DNA of 64,000 nt, taken from Nocardia vaccinii NBRC 15922. GTDB lineage: Bacteria > Actinomycetota > Actinomycetes > Mycobacteriales > Mycobacteriaceae. This document shows positions 17,322 to 25,790 of this stretch, piece after piece. Position 1 is the stretch's first letter. The number at the start of each line of letters is the position of its first letter. The DNA lies in the NCBI RefSeq assembly GCF_001613305.1, contig NZ_BDCC01000067.1, positions 22,751 to 86,750 of the forward strand, in the 5' to 3' direction. The translations under genes were made by a program, and so were the position numbers. The notes under the pieces were generated by a model that searched no databases, was not told where the DNA came from, and saw only the letters and a list, made by a program, of their open reading frames with translations.

Positions 17322-18512
17322 TCACACGCGGTAGTCGCGCAGTACACCCTTGCTGATGATCCGCTTCTGGATTTCGCTGGTTCCCTCGCCGATCAGCATG
17401 AACGGCGCTTCCCGCATCAGCCGTTCGATCTCGTACTCGGTCGAATAGCCGTAGCCGCCGTGGATGCGGAAGCTGGCCTGCGTGATCTCGTTGCAGAATT
17501 CGCTGGCCAGATATTTGGCCATCCCGGCCGCGACATCGTTGCGCTCACCCGAGTCCTTGAGCCGGGCGGCGTTGACCATCATCAGATGGGCGGCCTCGAC
17601 CTTGGTCGCCATTTCCGCCAGCGAGAATCCGATCGCCTGATGGTCGACGATGGGTTTGCCGAACGTCGAACGCTGCTGCGCGTAACGAGCGCCCAACTCG
17701 AAGGCGCGCAGGCCGATTCCGCAGGCGCGCGCGGCCACATTGACCCGGCCCACCTCGACCCCGTCCATCATCTGCTTGAAGCCTCGACCCGGCTGTCCGC
17801 CGAGTACGGTATCGGCCGGCGCCACGTAGTCGTCGAGGAGCAGTTCGGTGGTGTCGATGCCCTTGTAGCCCATTTTGTGGATCTTGCCGGGGATGGTCAG
17901 ACCGGGGGCGACGGTGCCGAGTCCGGTGGGCTTTTCGATCAGGAAGGTGGTGAGATTCTCGTGCGGGCGTTCGCGGCCTTCGTCGGTCCGGACCAGTACG
18001 GCGACGAGATTGGCCGTCGAACCGTTGGTGAGCCACATCTTGCGACCGTTGATCCGGTAGTCGCCGGCGTCGTCGCGCACCGCCTTGGTCTTGATGGCCG
18101 CCACATCGGACCCCAGTTCCGGTTCCGACATCGAGAACGCGCCGCGCACCTCGCCGGTCGCCATGCGCGGCAAGAACTTTCGCCGCTGTTCGGCGGTGCC
18201 GTGGTGGGTGAGCAGATAGGCCACGATGAAATGTGTGTTGATCACGCCCGATACGCTCATCCAGCCGCGGGCGAGTTCCTCCACGCACAGCGCGTAGGTG
18301 AGCAGGGATTCGCCGAGCCCGCCGAATTCCTCCGGGATGGTCAGGCCGAACAACCCCATCTCGGCCATCCGGTCCACGATCTCCTGCGGGTATGAGTCGG
18401 TCCGCTCCAGCTCGGGAGCATTCGGGATGATCTGTCTGTCCACGAAAGTTCGCACGGCAGAGAGGATTTCGGTCTGCGCGTCGGTCAGGCCGTGGGTTCG
18501 GGCGAGTTTCAC
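17322..18512 (-). CDS. acyl-CoA dehydrogenase
   Basis: 396 residues from GTG 18512; this gives the normal family length, whereas the open frame extends to 18722 inside the thiolase gene. FAD enzyme with N-terminal helical domain (LFGLTIPEEFGGLG near 60), middle beta domain (FSMSEPELGSDVAAIKT, KMWLTNGSTANL), and C-terminal helical domain ending GEGTSEIQKRII, where the Glu of EGT is the catalytic base. It introduces the alpha,beta double bond in an acyl-CoA. Third gene of the unit SDR-thiolase-dehydrogenase read from site D. Confidence 0.9.
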   Translation of the reverse strand: MKLARTHGLTDAQTEILSAVRTFVDRQIIPNAPELERTDSYPQEIVDRMAEMGLFGLTIPEEFGGLGESLLTYALCVEELARGWMSVSGVINTHFIVAYLLTHHGTAEQRRKFLPRMATGEVRGAFSMSEPELGSDVAAIKTKAVRDDAGDYRINGRKMWLTNGSTANLVAVLVRTDEGRERPHENLTTFLIEKPTGLGTVAPGLTIPGKIHKMGYKGIDTTELLLDDYVAPADTVLGGQPGRGFKQMMDGVEVGRVNVAARACGIGLRAFELGARYAQQRSTFGKPIVDHQAIGFSLAEMATKVEAAHLMMVNAARLKDSGERNDVAAGMAKYLASEFCNEITQASFRIHGGYGYSTEYEIERLMREAPFMLIGEGTSEIQKRIISKGVLRDYRV

Positions 18513-18552
18513 GTGTGTGTCCGTTCCGTCGTCGTGCGTCCCGATGGGCCGC

Positions 18553-19764
18553 TCATATCGTTCGTTCGAAGATCGCGGCGAGGCCCTGGCCGCCGCCGAT
18601 GCACATGGTCTCGAGCCCGTAACGCACGTCCCGTCGGTGCATTTCGCGGGCCAGTGTGGCGAGCATCCGCACACCGGTCGTGCCGACCGGGTGGCCCAGC
18701 GAGATGCCCGAGCCGTGCACATTGGTGCGTTCGAGGTCCTGTTCGCCGAATTTCCATTCGCGCAGCACCGCGAGCGCCTGTGCGGCGAAGGCCTCGTTGA
18801 GTTCGATCAGGCCCATATCGGCGAGGGTGAGTCCGGCGTGCCGCAGTGCGGCCTCGGTCGCCGGTACCGGGCCGATGCCCATCACCTCGGGGCCCACCCC
18901 GGCCACCGCCCACGATTTGAGCGTGACCAGCGGGGCGAGGCCCAGTTGCTCGGCCTTTTCCCGGGTGGTGACCAGGCACATCGCGGCCGCGTCGTTCTGG
19001 CCGCTGGAGTTGCCCGCGGTCACTGTCGATTCCGGATCGATCCGCGCGCGAACGGGTTTCAGCTTGGCCAGGGATTCCACCGTGGTGTCCGCGCGCGGGT
19101 GTTCGTCGGTGTCGACGAGCTCCGGTTCGCCGCGCGCCGGCACGGCGGTGGCGATGATCTGTTCGGCGCTGGCGCCGGTGCGCGCGGCCTCGACCGCCCG
19201 CTGATGCGACAGTACGGCGAGCCGATCCTGCTCCTCGCGGGTGATCTCGTAGGTGCGCCGCAGATTCTCGGCGGTTTCCAGCATGCCGCCGGGCACCGGA
19301 TAGTGTTGCCCCCCAGCGGTTTCCCGGCCGCGGGCGAGACCGTCGTGTACCCGTACCCCGCCCCGCGCCCCACCCCAGCGCATATCCAGGGAGTAGAACG
19401 CGACATTGCTCATACTCTCGGCGCCGCCGGCGACGACCACATCGTTGGCCCCGCTGGTGACCTGCAACACGGCCTGGATCACCGCTTGGAGACCGGAACC
19501 ACAACGTCGGTCGATCTGCATTCCGCCGACGGTGGTCGGCAGTCCGGCATCCAGCGCGATGACCCGGCCGATGGCGGGGGCTTCGCTGTTGGGATAGCAG
19601 TGGCCGAGGATCACATCCTCGACGATGCCGGGATCGATACCGGTGCGATCGAGCAACCCACGCAGCGCGGTGACGCCGAGTTCCACCGCGGACAGCGAGC
19701 GGAACATGCCCCCGTAGCGCCCGATGGGGGTGCGGACGGGTTCGCAGATGACTGCCTCACGCAT
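18553..19764 (-). CDS. acetyl-CoA acyltransferase (thiolase)
   Basis: 403 residues with the full thiolase active site: nucleophile Cys near 88 (RRCGSGLQAV), NEAFAAQ, GSGISLGHPVG with the catalytic His, and CIGGGQG near the C-terminus. It cleaves a 3-ketoacyl-CoA with CoA to release acetyl- or propionyl-CoA (or runs the reverse condensation). AGGAG lies 8 bp before the ATG. It sits between an SDR and an acyl-CoA dehydrogenase, giving a nearly complete beta-oxidation set in one operon. Confidence 0.92.
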   Translation of the reverse strand: MREAVICEPVRTPIGRYGGMFRSLSAVELGVTALRGLLDRTGIDPGIVEDVILGHCYPNSEAPAIGRVIALDAGLPTTVGGMQIDRRCGSGLQAVIQAVLQVTSGANDVVVAGGAESMSNVAFYSLDMRWGGARGGVRVHDGLARGRETAGGQHYPVPGGMLETAENLRRTYEITREEQDRLAVLSHQRAVEAARTGASAEQIIATAVPARGEPELVDTDEHPRADTTVESLAKLKPVRARIDPESTVTAGNSSGQNDAAAMCLVTTREKAEQLGLAPLVTLKSWAVAGVGPEVMGIGPVPATEAALRHAGLTLADMGLIELNEAFAAQALAVLREWKFGEQDLERTNVHGSGISLGHPVGTTGVRMLATLAREMHRRDVRYGLETMCIGGGQGLAAIFERTI

Positions 19765-19844
19765 GGATCATTCTCCTGGATAAAGGTATGCACCGGCCGA
19801 TCAGGTATGGGTGACGGACTTTCCGGTGTGCGGTATCCACTCGC

Positions 19845-20573
19845 TCACATGAACCGTCCGCCGGTCACTTCCAGCGTCGTGCCGGTCAGATAGGACGAGA
19901 GCTCCGAGGCCAGGAACAGCGCGACATTCGCGACCTCCGCGGGCTCACCCGCGCGTGCCATCGGAATTTCGGCCATTTTCTGCTCCCATACCTTCTCCGG
20001 CATGGCCGTGGTCATGGGGGTGCGGATCAGGCCGGGCTGAATCGCGTTGACTCGCACGCCATATCGCGCCACTTCCTTGGCCGCGGCCTTGGTCAGCCCG
20101 ACGATTCCGGCTTTGGCCGCGGAGTAGTTGGTTTGACCTGCCATACCGACCTTGCCCGACAACGACGAGATGTTGACGATACTTCCGCGTCCATGCTCCC
20201 GCATGATCGCCGCCGCCAACCGGGTTCCATGCCAGGTGCCCTTGAGATGGACGGCGATCACCTGATCGAATTCGTCCTCGGTCATCTTCCGCATGGTGGC
20301 GTCGCGGGTGATGCCGGCGTTGTTGACCATGATGTCGATGGGGCCGAACTCCGTGCGTGCGGTGTCCAGGAGCGCCTCGACATCGGCGGCGCGGGTGACG
20401 TCGCAGGGCACCGCACGGACACGGTCCTTTCCCAACTTGTCCTGCACCTCACCGGGATTCAGATCGCCGACGACGACCCGGGCGCCTTCGCGCAGGAACG
20501 TCTCGGCGATGGCGAAGCCGATGCCCTGTGCGCCTCCGGTGACGGCCGCGACGCGACCTTCGAGCAGCGACAT
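19845..20573 (-). CDS. short-chain dehydrogenase/reductase, FabG-like
   Basis: 242 residues. Rossmann NAD(P) site TGGAQGIG (12-19), NNAG (84-87), catalytic Ser near 137, Tyr150 and Lys154 (NYSAAKAG). The sequence is FabG/3-hydroxyacyl-CoA dehydrogenase-like, so oxidation of a 3-hydroxyacyl-CoA before the thiolase step is the likely role. GGAAGGGG precedes the ATG. First gene of its operon, with operator site D about 200 bp upstream. Confidence 0.88.
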   Translation of the reverse strand: MSLLEGRVAAVTGGAQGIGFAIAETFLREGARVVVGDLNPGEVQDKLGKDRVRAVPCDVTRAADVEALLDTARTEFGPIDIMVNNAGITRDATMRKMTEDEFDQVIAVHLKGTWHGTRLAAAIMREHGRGSIVNISSLSGKVGMAGQTNYSAAKAGIVGLTKAAAKEVARYGVRVNAIQPGLIRTPMTTAMPEKVWEQKMAEIPMARAGEPAEVANVALFLASELSSYLTGTTLEVTGGRFM

Positions 20574-20599
20574 GGTGAAACCCCTTCCGGGATCGGACT

Positions 20600-20632
20600 G
20601 TCGGTACTGGGTGGTCCGTCAGTACTGGGTGG
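20600..20632. repeat. tandem 15-bp direct repeat with 18-bp period
   Basis: GTCGGTACTGGGTGG (20600-20614) is repeated with one change as GTCAGTACTGGGTGG (20618-20632). It lies in the leader of the minus-strand SDR gene, 27 bp from its start. The TACTGGG part resembles the island's operator unit but the 18-bp period differs; function unknown. Confidence 0.5.
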
Positions 20633-20769
20633 AACCGAGATCGACCGCGATCGCGGCGGCGGTAGCGTGGTGGAACGCACTTTATGGACCGCGAGGCCGA
20701 TCCCGCAAGGCCCCGTGCGGGGCTGTGTCCAGTTCTGGAATTCTTCGGCACAGATACGGCTGTTGATGT

Positions 20770-20800
20770 TACAGTTTGCCTTACTGGATGTATCACTGCC
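20770..20800. promoter_or_regulatory. operator site D, divergent promoter
   Basis: Units TACAGTT (20770-20776) and TACTGGA (20782-20788) at 12-bp spacing, with a weak third unit CACTGCC at 20794-20800. It lies between the SDR-thiolase-dehydrogenase operon (start 20573) and the plus-strand pseudogene/aldehyde dehydrogenase/FadD unit (start 20854). Confidence 0.6.
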
Positions 20801-20853
20801 ACGCCTTCGCCGGAGTGTTGTGCCGCCGGGGCGAAGGCTGCTGAGGAGTGCGG

Positions 20854-21315
20854 ATGTCGCAGGTCGTCGGGTTTTCAGGCGCTGGGCAGATGGGGGAGCC
20901 GATGGTTTTCCGGCTGCTGCGCGCGGGACATACGGTGCGGGCGGTGCGCCCGGTACTGGAGTCCTACGCCGGTACGATCGTGGCGACCGGCCCCCTGGGC
21001 AGTGCGCTGAGTGTGAAACTGGTGAACAACGCGTTGTTCGCCGCGAATGCGCAATTGGTCGCCGCGGCCGCCGATATCGGTCGGCGCCTGGGAATCGAGT
21101 CGCGGGATCTGCTGTCGGCGCTGCTGGCATGCAGTGGTCGAAGCTACGCCGCCGAGTCGATCCGGCGTACCGGCGGGCTGGATAGATTCCAGCAGTTGGC
21201 CGCGCCGTTCCTGCGCAAGGATGTGGCGGCCTGCCTCGCGGCGACGGCCGATGCCGGCCTGGAGCTGGGGCAGCTGGGCTCGGTGATCCACGACGGCCCG
21301 CTCGAACTCGGCTGA
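20854..21315 (+). pseudogene. beta-hydroxyacid dehydrogenase with large internal deletion
   Basis: The 153-residue frame starts as a normal 3-hydroxyisobutyrate-dehydrogenase-type Rossmann domain (VGFSGAGQMGEPM, LLRAGHTVRAV), then jumps directly to PVLESYAGTIVATGPLGSAL and the conserved SVKLVNNALFAAN helix plus the C-terminal helical domain. Full-length family members are about 290 residues; roughly 110 residues, including the rest of the NAD domain and the substrate-binding SGG motif, are missing between residues of about 30 and 33. The frame stays open, so this is an in-frame deletion with no likely dehydrogenase activity. RBS GAGGAG is 5 bp before the ATG; the gene heads the unit with 21335. 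Confidence 0.75.
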
Positions 21316-21334
21316 ACACCGGAAGGCGGCACGG

Positions 21335-22825
21335 ATGAACAGCGAGACCATCGGGCGAGCCGACGATGCCACGGTATCGGGCGGCACCGACGCCGCGGCG
21401 CTGCTGCACCTGCAGCGACGGGCCCACTTCGAGGAGGGCCCGCCCTCGGCCGCGGTACGGCGCAACCGCATCGATCGCCTGCTGGCCATGGTGCTGGACA
21501 ACCTCGACGAATACGTCGACGCCCTGGTTCGTGATTTCGGCACCCGGTCACGAACCGGCGTCCTGTTCGCCGAAGTCCTGGGCATGCTGACCACGATCGA
21601 GCACACCCGTTCCCATATCGACCGATGGATGCGTCCGCGAAATCCGAAACCCCTTGCGCGCCTGTACGGTATACGCGCCCAGGTGCAACCGACCCCGCTG
21701 GGTGTGGTGGGCATCATCGGGCCGTGGAACTTTCCGCTGCAATTGATCGTGGCCCCCGCCGCGGCGGCCTTCGCCGCCGGTAACCGGGTCATGATCAAGA
21801 TGTCGGAGATCACCGCGCACACCGCGGAGCTCACGCACACGCTCGCGCCCAGCTACTTCGACCCGGCCGAACTCGCGGTGGTCACCGGCGGACCGGATAT
21901 CGCCGCCGCGTTCTCCGCATTGCCGTTCGACCACCTGTTCTTCACCGGCTCCACCCGGGTCGGCCGACTGGTCCAGCGCGCGGCGGCGGCCAATCTGGTG
22001 CCGGTGACCCTCGAACTCGGTGGGAAGAACCCGGTGGTCGTGGCGCCGGATGCCGACCTGGGCCGGGCCGCGGCGCGGATCGCGCGGGCCCGTCTGGTCA
22101 ATGGCGGGCAGGTCTGTGTGAGCCCGGACTGCGTCTTCGTCCCGCACGAGCGGGTCGACGCCTTCGTGGCGGCGGCGCGCGCGGCCTTCCGCGACTTGGT
22201 CCCCGATATCGCGGGCAACGACGACTACACGGCCTGTGTCGATCAGGTCAACTACGACCGCGTCATCGGCCTCGTCGACGATGCGCGGGCACGTGGCGCG
22301 TGTGTCGAGGAGGTCGTTCCGTTCGGCGAGAAGCCGCCGGATCCCAGCCTGCGCAAGATCGCCCCGACCATCGTTCGCGACGTCACCGACGAGATGGCCA
22401 TCGCCACCGAGGAGGTCTTCGGCCCGGTCCTGGTGGTACGCCCGTATTCGACGCCGGGTGAGGTCGCGACCGCGCTCAATGCCGGTCCGGCACCTCTGGT
22501 CGCGTACTGGTACGGGCCCGACGGCGCGGAATTCCGCGAATTCGTGCGCCGTACCCGCAGCGGCGGCGTCTCCCGAAACGACTTCGCGCTGAACATGTTT
22601 CCCGAGGACGCGCCGTTCGGGGGCGTGGGCGAGAGCGGAATGGGCGCCTATCGGGGCAAGGCTGGTTTCGACACCTTCACCCACTACCGCACCGTGGTCG
22701 GTACCGATCTGCCGTTCGTCGTCACCGCGTTGGCCGCCCCGCCGTTCGGTGGCGGGCTGCGGCGTGGCATCGATATGGCGCTGCGCCTGGCCTGCCGGCG
22801 CACTCATCGCCGCTTGAATCCATGA
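21335..22825 (+). CDS. aldehyde dehydrogenase, coniferyl-aldehyde-dehydrogenase-like
   Basis: 496 residues of the class-3-like ALDH group: GPWNFPLQL near 129, FTGSTRVG near 203, catalytic Glu in ELGGKNP (about 227) and Cys in NGGQVCVSPDC (about 261), EEVFGPVL. The short N-terminus and the FPEDAPFGGVGESGMGAYRG end are typical of coniferyl aldehyde dehydrogenases and fatty aldehyde dehydrogenases. It would oxidise an aldehyde made by retro-aldol or P450 chemistry to an acid. Lies 20 bp after the deleted dehydrogenase gene. Confidence 0.88.
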   Translation: MNSETIGRADDATVSGGTDAAALLHLQRRAHFEEGPPSAAVRRNRIDRLLAMVLDNLDEYVDALVRDFGTRSRTGVLFAEVLGMLTTIEHTRSHIDRWMRPRNPKPLARLYGIRAQVQPTPLGVVGIIGPWNFPLQLIVAPAAAAFAAGNRVMIKMSEITAHTAELTHTLAPSYFDPAELAVVTGGPDIAAAFSALPFDHLFFTGSTRVGRLVQRAAAANLVPVTLELGGKNPVVVAPDADLGRAAARIARARLVNGGQVCVSPDCVFVPHERVDAFVAAARAAFRDLVPDIAGNDDYTACVDQVNYDRVIGLVDDARARGACVEEVVPFGEKPPDPSLRKIAPTIVRDVTDEMAIATEEVFGPVLVVRPYSTPGEVATALNAGPAPLVAYWYGPDGAEFREFVRRTRSGGVSRNDFALNMFPEDAPFGGVGESGMGAYRGKAGFDTFTHYRTVVGTDLPFVVTALAAPPFGGGLRRGIDMALRLACRRTHRRLNP

Positions 22826-22931
22826 GTGGCCGCCGAACGCACGGACCGGCCGATGCTCGGCGCGTGCAGAAGTATTCGCAGTCGACGACTTTCGCTCGCG
22901 TTCGCGCGGCGGACAACCGAAGGAGCCTCCG

Positions 22932-24605
22932 TTGTCTCAGTCCGTGACCGATGCCCAGACCTCGGCATCAACCCTGACGATCGTGGCGGCGGCCGATGCC
23001 GCGGCGGCGGCGCTGCCGGACCGGGACCTGGTGGTTCGCGGGGACCGGCGCTTCACCTATGCGCAGATCGCCGAGCGGTCCAAGCGGTTGGCGACCTATC
23101 TGCACAGCCGCGGATTGGGTTGTCACATCGAGCGTTCCGAGCTCGCCGGTCACGAGGTGGGCCAGGATCTGCTCGGCGTCCTTGCCTACAACGGCAACGA
23201 GTACATCGAGGCCACGATCGGCGCGTTCCGGGCGCGGGTGGCGCCGTTCAACGTGAACTACCGGTACGTCGGCGCCGAACTGCGGCATCTGCTCACCGAC
23301 GCCGGCGCCACCGCGCTCGTCTATCACGCCGCCTTCGCGCCCATACTCGCGCAGGTACTTCCGGAACTTCCGCAGTTGCGGGTGCTGATCCAGATCGCCG
23401 ACGATTCGGGTAACGAATTGCTCGACGGCGCAATCGATTACGAGACCGCGATCACGCGGACCGAACCGCGATCGCTGCCGGAGCCGAGCCCCGACGATCT
23501 GTACGTGCTGTACACCGGCGGGACGACCGGTATGCCGAAGGGCGTGCTGTGGCGACAGTACGACATCTATATGGCCGGCTGCGGTGGCCGCAACAACGAA
23601 ACCGGCGCGGTGGTCGAATCCGCCGCCGAGGTGGGTGCGCGGGCGGCGGCGAATCCGGGGGTGAATCTGCTGATTCTCCCGCCCCTGATGCACGGCGCGG
23701 CGCAATGGGCGTTCCTGACCGCCATGACCACGGGGCAGACCATCGTCTTTCCGTCGGTGGTCGACCGCTTGGACGCCGAGGACGTGGTACGCACCATCGA
23801 GCGCGAGCGCGCCGGGGTGGTGATCGTGGTCGGCGATGCGGTGGCGCGTCCGCTACTGGCCGAGGTGGAGGCGAGCAAGCCGGATCTGTCCTGCATGGTT
23901 GCTTTGGCCAGCGGCGGCGCCGTGCTGAGTCCGGCGCTGAAACAGCGCTGGATCCAAGCCGTTCCGGGCCTCGTGGTGTTCGATGCCGTGGGCGCGTCGG
24001 AGACCGGTGCTCAGATGCACCATGTGTCGGCGGCGGGCTTCGTCTCCTCCGGCACCTTCGCCGCCGGCGTCGACACCTGTGTGGTCGCCGAGGATCTCGG
24101 TGCGGTACTGGAACCCGGCCACGACGGCATCGGCTGGCTGGCGCAGAAACGTTTCACGCCGCTGGGATACAAAGGGGATGCGGCCAAGACCGCCAAGACC
24201 TTTCCGGCCATCGGCGGGGTCCGCTTCGTACTGCCGGGGGACCGGGCACGGCATCTGGCGAACGGCGCCATCGAACTGCTCGGCCGCGACGCGGTGACGG
24301 TCAACTCCGGCGGGGAGAAGATCTTCGTGGAGGAGGTCGAGGTGGCGATCTCCTCGCATCCGGGCGTCGCCGATGTCGTGGTGGTCGGCCGGCCGAGCGA
24401 GCGGTGGGGGCAGGAGGTGGTGGCGATCGTGGCACCGGCCGCGGGCGCCGAACCGACCGCCGAAGAGCTGATCGTACATGCCGCGCAGTCGCTTTCACGC
24501 TACAAGCTGCCCAAGGCGGTGCTGTTCCGGCCGGAGATCGTGCGCAGTCCGGTAGGTAAGGCGGACTACCGGTGGGCGCGTGATCAGGCGGTTGCCGCGA
24601 ACTGA
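22932..24605 (+). CDS. FadD19/FadD17-like acyl-CoA ligase
   Basis: 557 residues from a TTG start (AGGAG 6 bp upstream). ANL enzyme with phosphate loop YTGGTTGMPKGVLWRQ (about 194-209); the GGTTG-LWRQ form and the insert after GLGCHIERSELAGHEVGQD mark the FadD17/FadD19 group, whose studied members activate sterol side-chain acids. C-terminal lysine in VGKADYRW. Probable role: CoA activation of a carboxylated bulky substrate. A paralogue with the same signatures is at 37384. The stop abuts the convergent gene at 24606 with no spacer. Confidence 0.88.
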   Translation: MSQSVTDAQTSASTLTIVAAADAAAAALPDRDLVVRGDRRFTYAQIAERSKRLATYLHSRGLGCHIERSELAGHEVGQDLLGVLAYNGNEYIEATIGAFRARVAPFNVNYRYVGAELRHLLTDAGATALVYHAAFAPILAQVLPELPQLRVLIQIADDSGNELLDGAIDYETAITRTEPRSLPEPSPDDLYVLYTGGTTGMPKGVLWRQYDIYMAGCGGRNNETGAVVESAAEVGARAAANPGVNLLILPPLMHGAAQWAFLTAMTTGQTIVFPSVVDRLDAEDVVRTIERERAGVVIVVGDAVARPLLAEVEASKPDLSCMVALASGGAVLSPALKQRWIQAVPGLVVFDAVGASETGAQMHHVSAAGFVSSGTFAAGVDTCVVAEDLGAVLEPGHDGIGWLAQKRFTPLGYKGDAAKTAKTFPAIGGVRFVLPGDRARHLANGAIELLGRDAVTVNSGGEKIFVEEVEVAISSHPGVADVVVVGRPSERWGQEVVAIVAPAAGAEPTAEELIVHAAQSLSRYKLPKAVLFRPEIVRSPVGKADYRWARDQAVAAN

Positions 24606-25790
24606 CTACCGGCCCGTGCGGGCGTTGCCGATCAGCCGGGCGCCGATGATGAGGCGCTGAATCTCACTGGTGCCCTCGTAGAGTCGCAGCAGCCGGACAT
24701 CGCGATAGATCCGCTCGACGGGCACCCCGCGCATATAGCCGGTGCCGCCGTGGATCTGCACCGCGGAATCGGCCACGCGACCGACCATTTCGGTGCAGTA
24801 CAGCTTCGCTGCCGAGGGGGCGATGCGACGGTCCGCACCGGTGACCCACGCCCGCGCGGCGTCGCGCACGAGTGCCCGTCCGGCCATGACACCGGTCTGC
24901 ATGTCGGCCAGATGCGCCTGTACCAGCTGGAATTCACCGATCGGTGTGCCGCCCTGGGTGGCGGTCGCCGCATAGGCCACCGACTCGTCGAGTGCCCGCT
25001 GCGCGGTACCGACCGACAGTGCGGCGATATGTACCCGGCCGCGGGCCAGCGAGGTCATCGCGGCCCGATAGCCGATATCCTCACGACCGCCCACCAGTGC
25101 CTCGGGGCCGACCCGAACGTCGGAGAACCGGACCTCGGCCGTCCACGCTCCCTCCTGTCCCATTGTGCGATCCTCGGGACCCACCTGCACACCCGGTGCG
25201 TCGGCCGGTACCAGGAATACCGAGATACCGGGACCGGCGTTGTCGGCCGGGCGGGTCCGGGCGAACACCACGAACAGATTCGCCACCGGCGCGTTGGTGA
25301 TGAATCGCTTCTCCCCGTTGATGATCCAGTCCTCGCCCGAGCGTCGGGCAGCGGTGCGCAGGGATGCCGGGTTCGATCCGGCGCCGGATTCGGTGAGCGC
25401 GAACGAGGCCACGACCTCGCCGGAGGCGATGCGCTCGAGCCAGGTCGCCTGCTGTTCGCCGGTGCCGAAGCCGACCAAGACCTGACCGGCGATCCCGTTG
25501 TTGGTGCCGAACAACGATCGCAGCGCGAGCGTGGTGTATCCGAGTTCCATCGCCAATTCCACATCCTGGGCCAGATTCAGCCCCAGACCGCCCCATTTCT
25601 GTGGGATGGCGTAGCCGAACAACCCCATCGCCTTGGCCTGTTCGACGATCTCGGCCGGCACGCGGTCGTCCTCGGCGATCCGCTGCTCCCGCTTCATCAC
25701 CACCGATCGGACGAAATCCCTTGTCTGGTCGAGAATTACGCGGAAGTCATCCGGGGTGATGACGTCGGCTCCGGTGGACGTGCTCGTCAT
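24606..25790 (-). CDS. acyl-CoA dehydrogenase
   Basis: 394 residues from ATG 25790 (GGAGG 8 bp upstream; an in-frame TTG two codons earlier is less likely). Features: LFGYAIPQKWGGLGL, FALTESGAGSNPASL, KRFITNAPVANL, and C-terminal QIHGGTGYMRGVPVE with the catalytic Glu in RLYEGTSEIQRL. Full family length. Its start overlaps the ligase stop as ATGA, giving an operon crotonase-ligase-dehydrogenase from site E. Confidence 0.9.
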   Translation of the reverse strand: MTSTSTGADVITPDDFRVILDQTRDFVRSVVMKREQRIAEDDRVPAEIVEQAKAMGLFGYAIPQKWGGLGLNLAQDVELAMELGYTTLALRSLFGTNNGIAGQVLVGFGTGEQQATWLERIASGEVVASFALTESGAGSNPASLRTAARRSGEDWIINGEKRFITNAPVANLFVVFARTRPADNAGPGISVFLVPADAPGVQVGPEDRTMGQEGAWTAEVRFSDVRVGPEALVGGREDIGYRAAMTSLARGRVHIAALSVGTAQRALDESVAYAATATQGGTPIGEFQLVQAHLADMQTGVMAGRALVRDAARAWVTGADRRIAPSAAKLYCTEMVGRVADSAVQIHGGTGYMRGVPVERIYRDVRLLRLYEGTSEIQRLIIGARLIGNARTGR

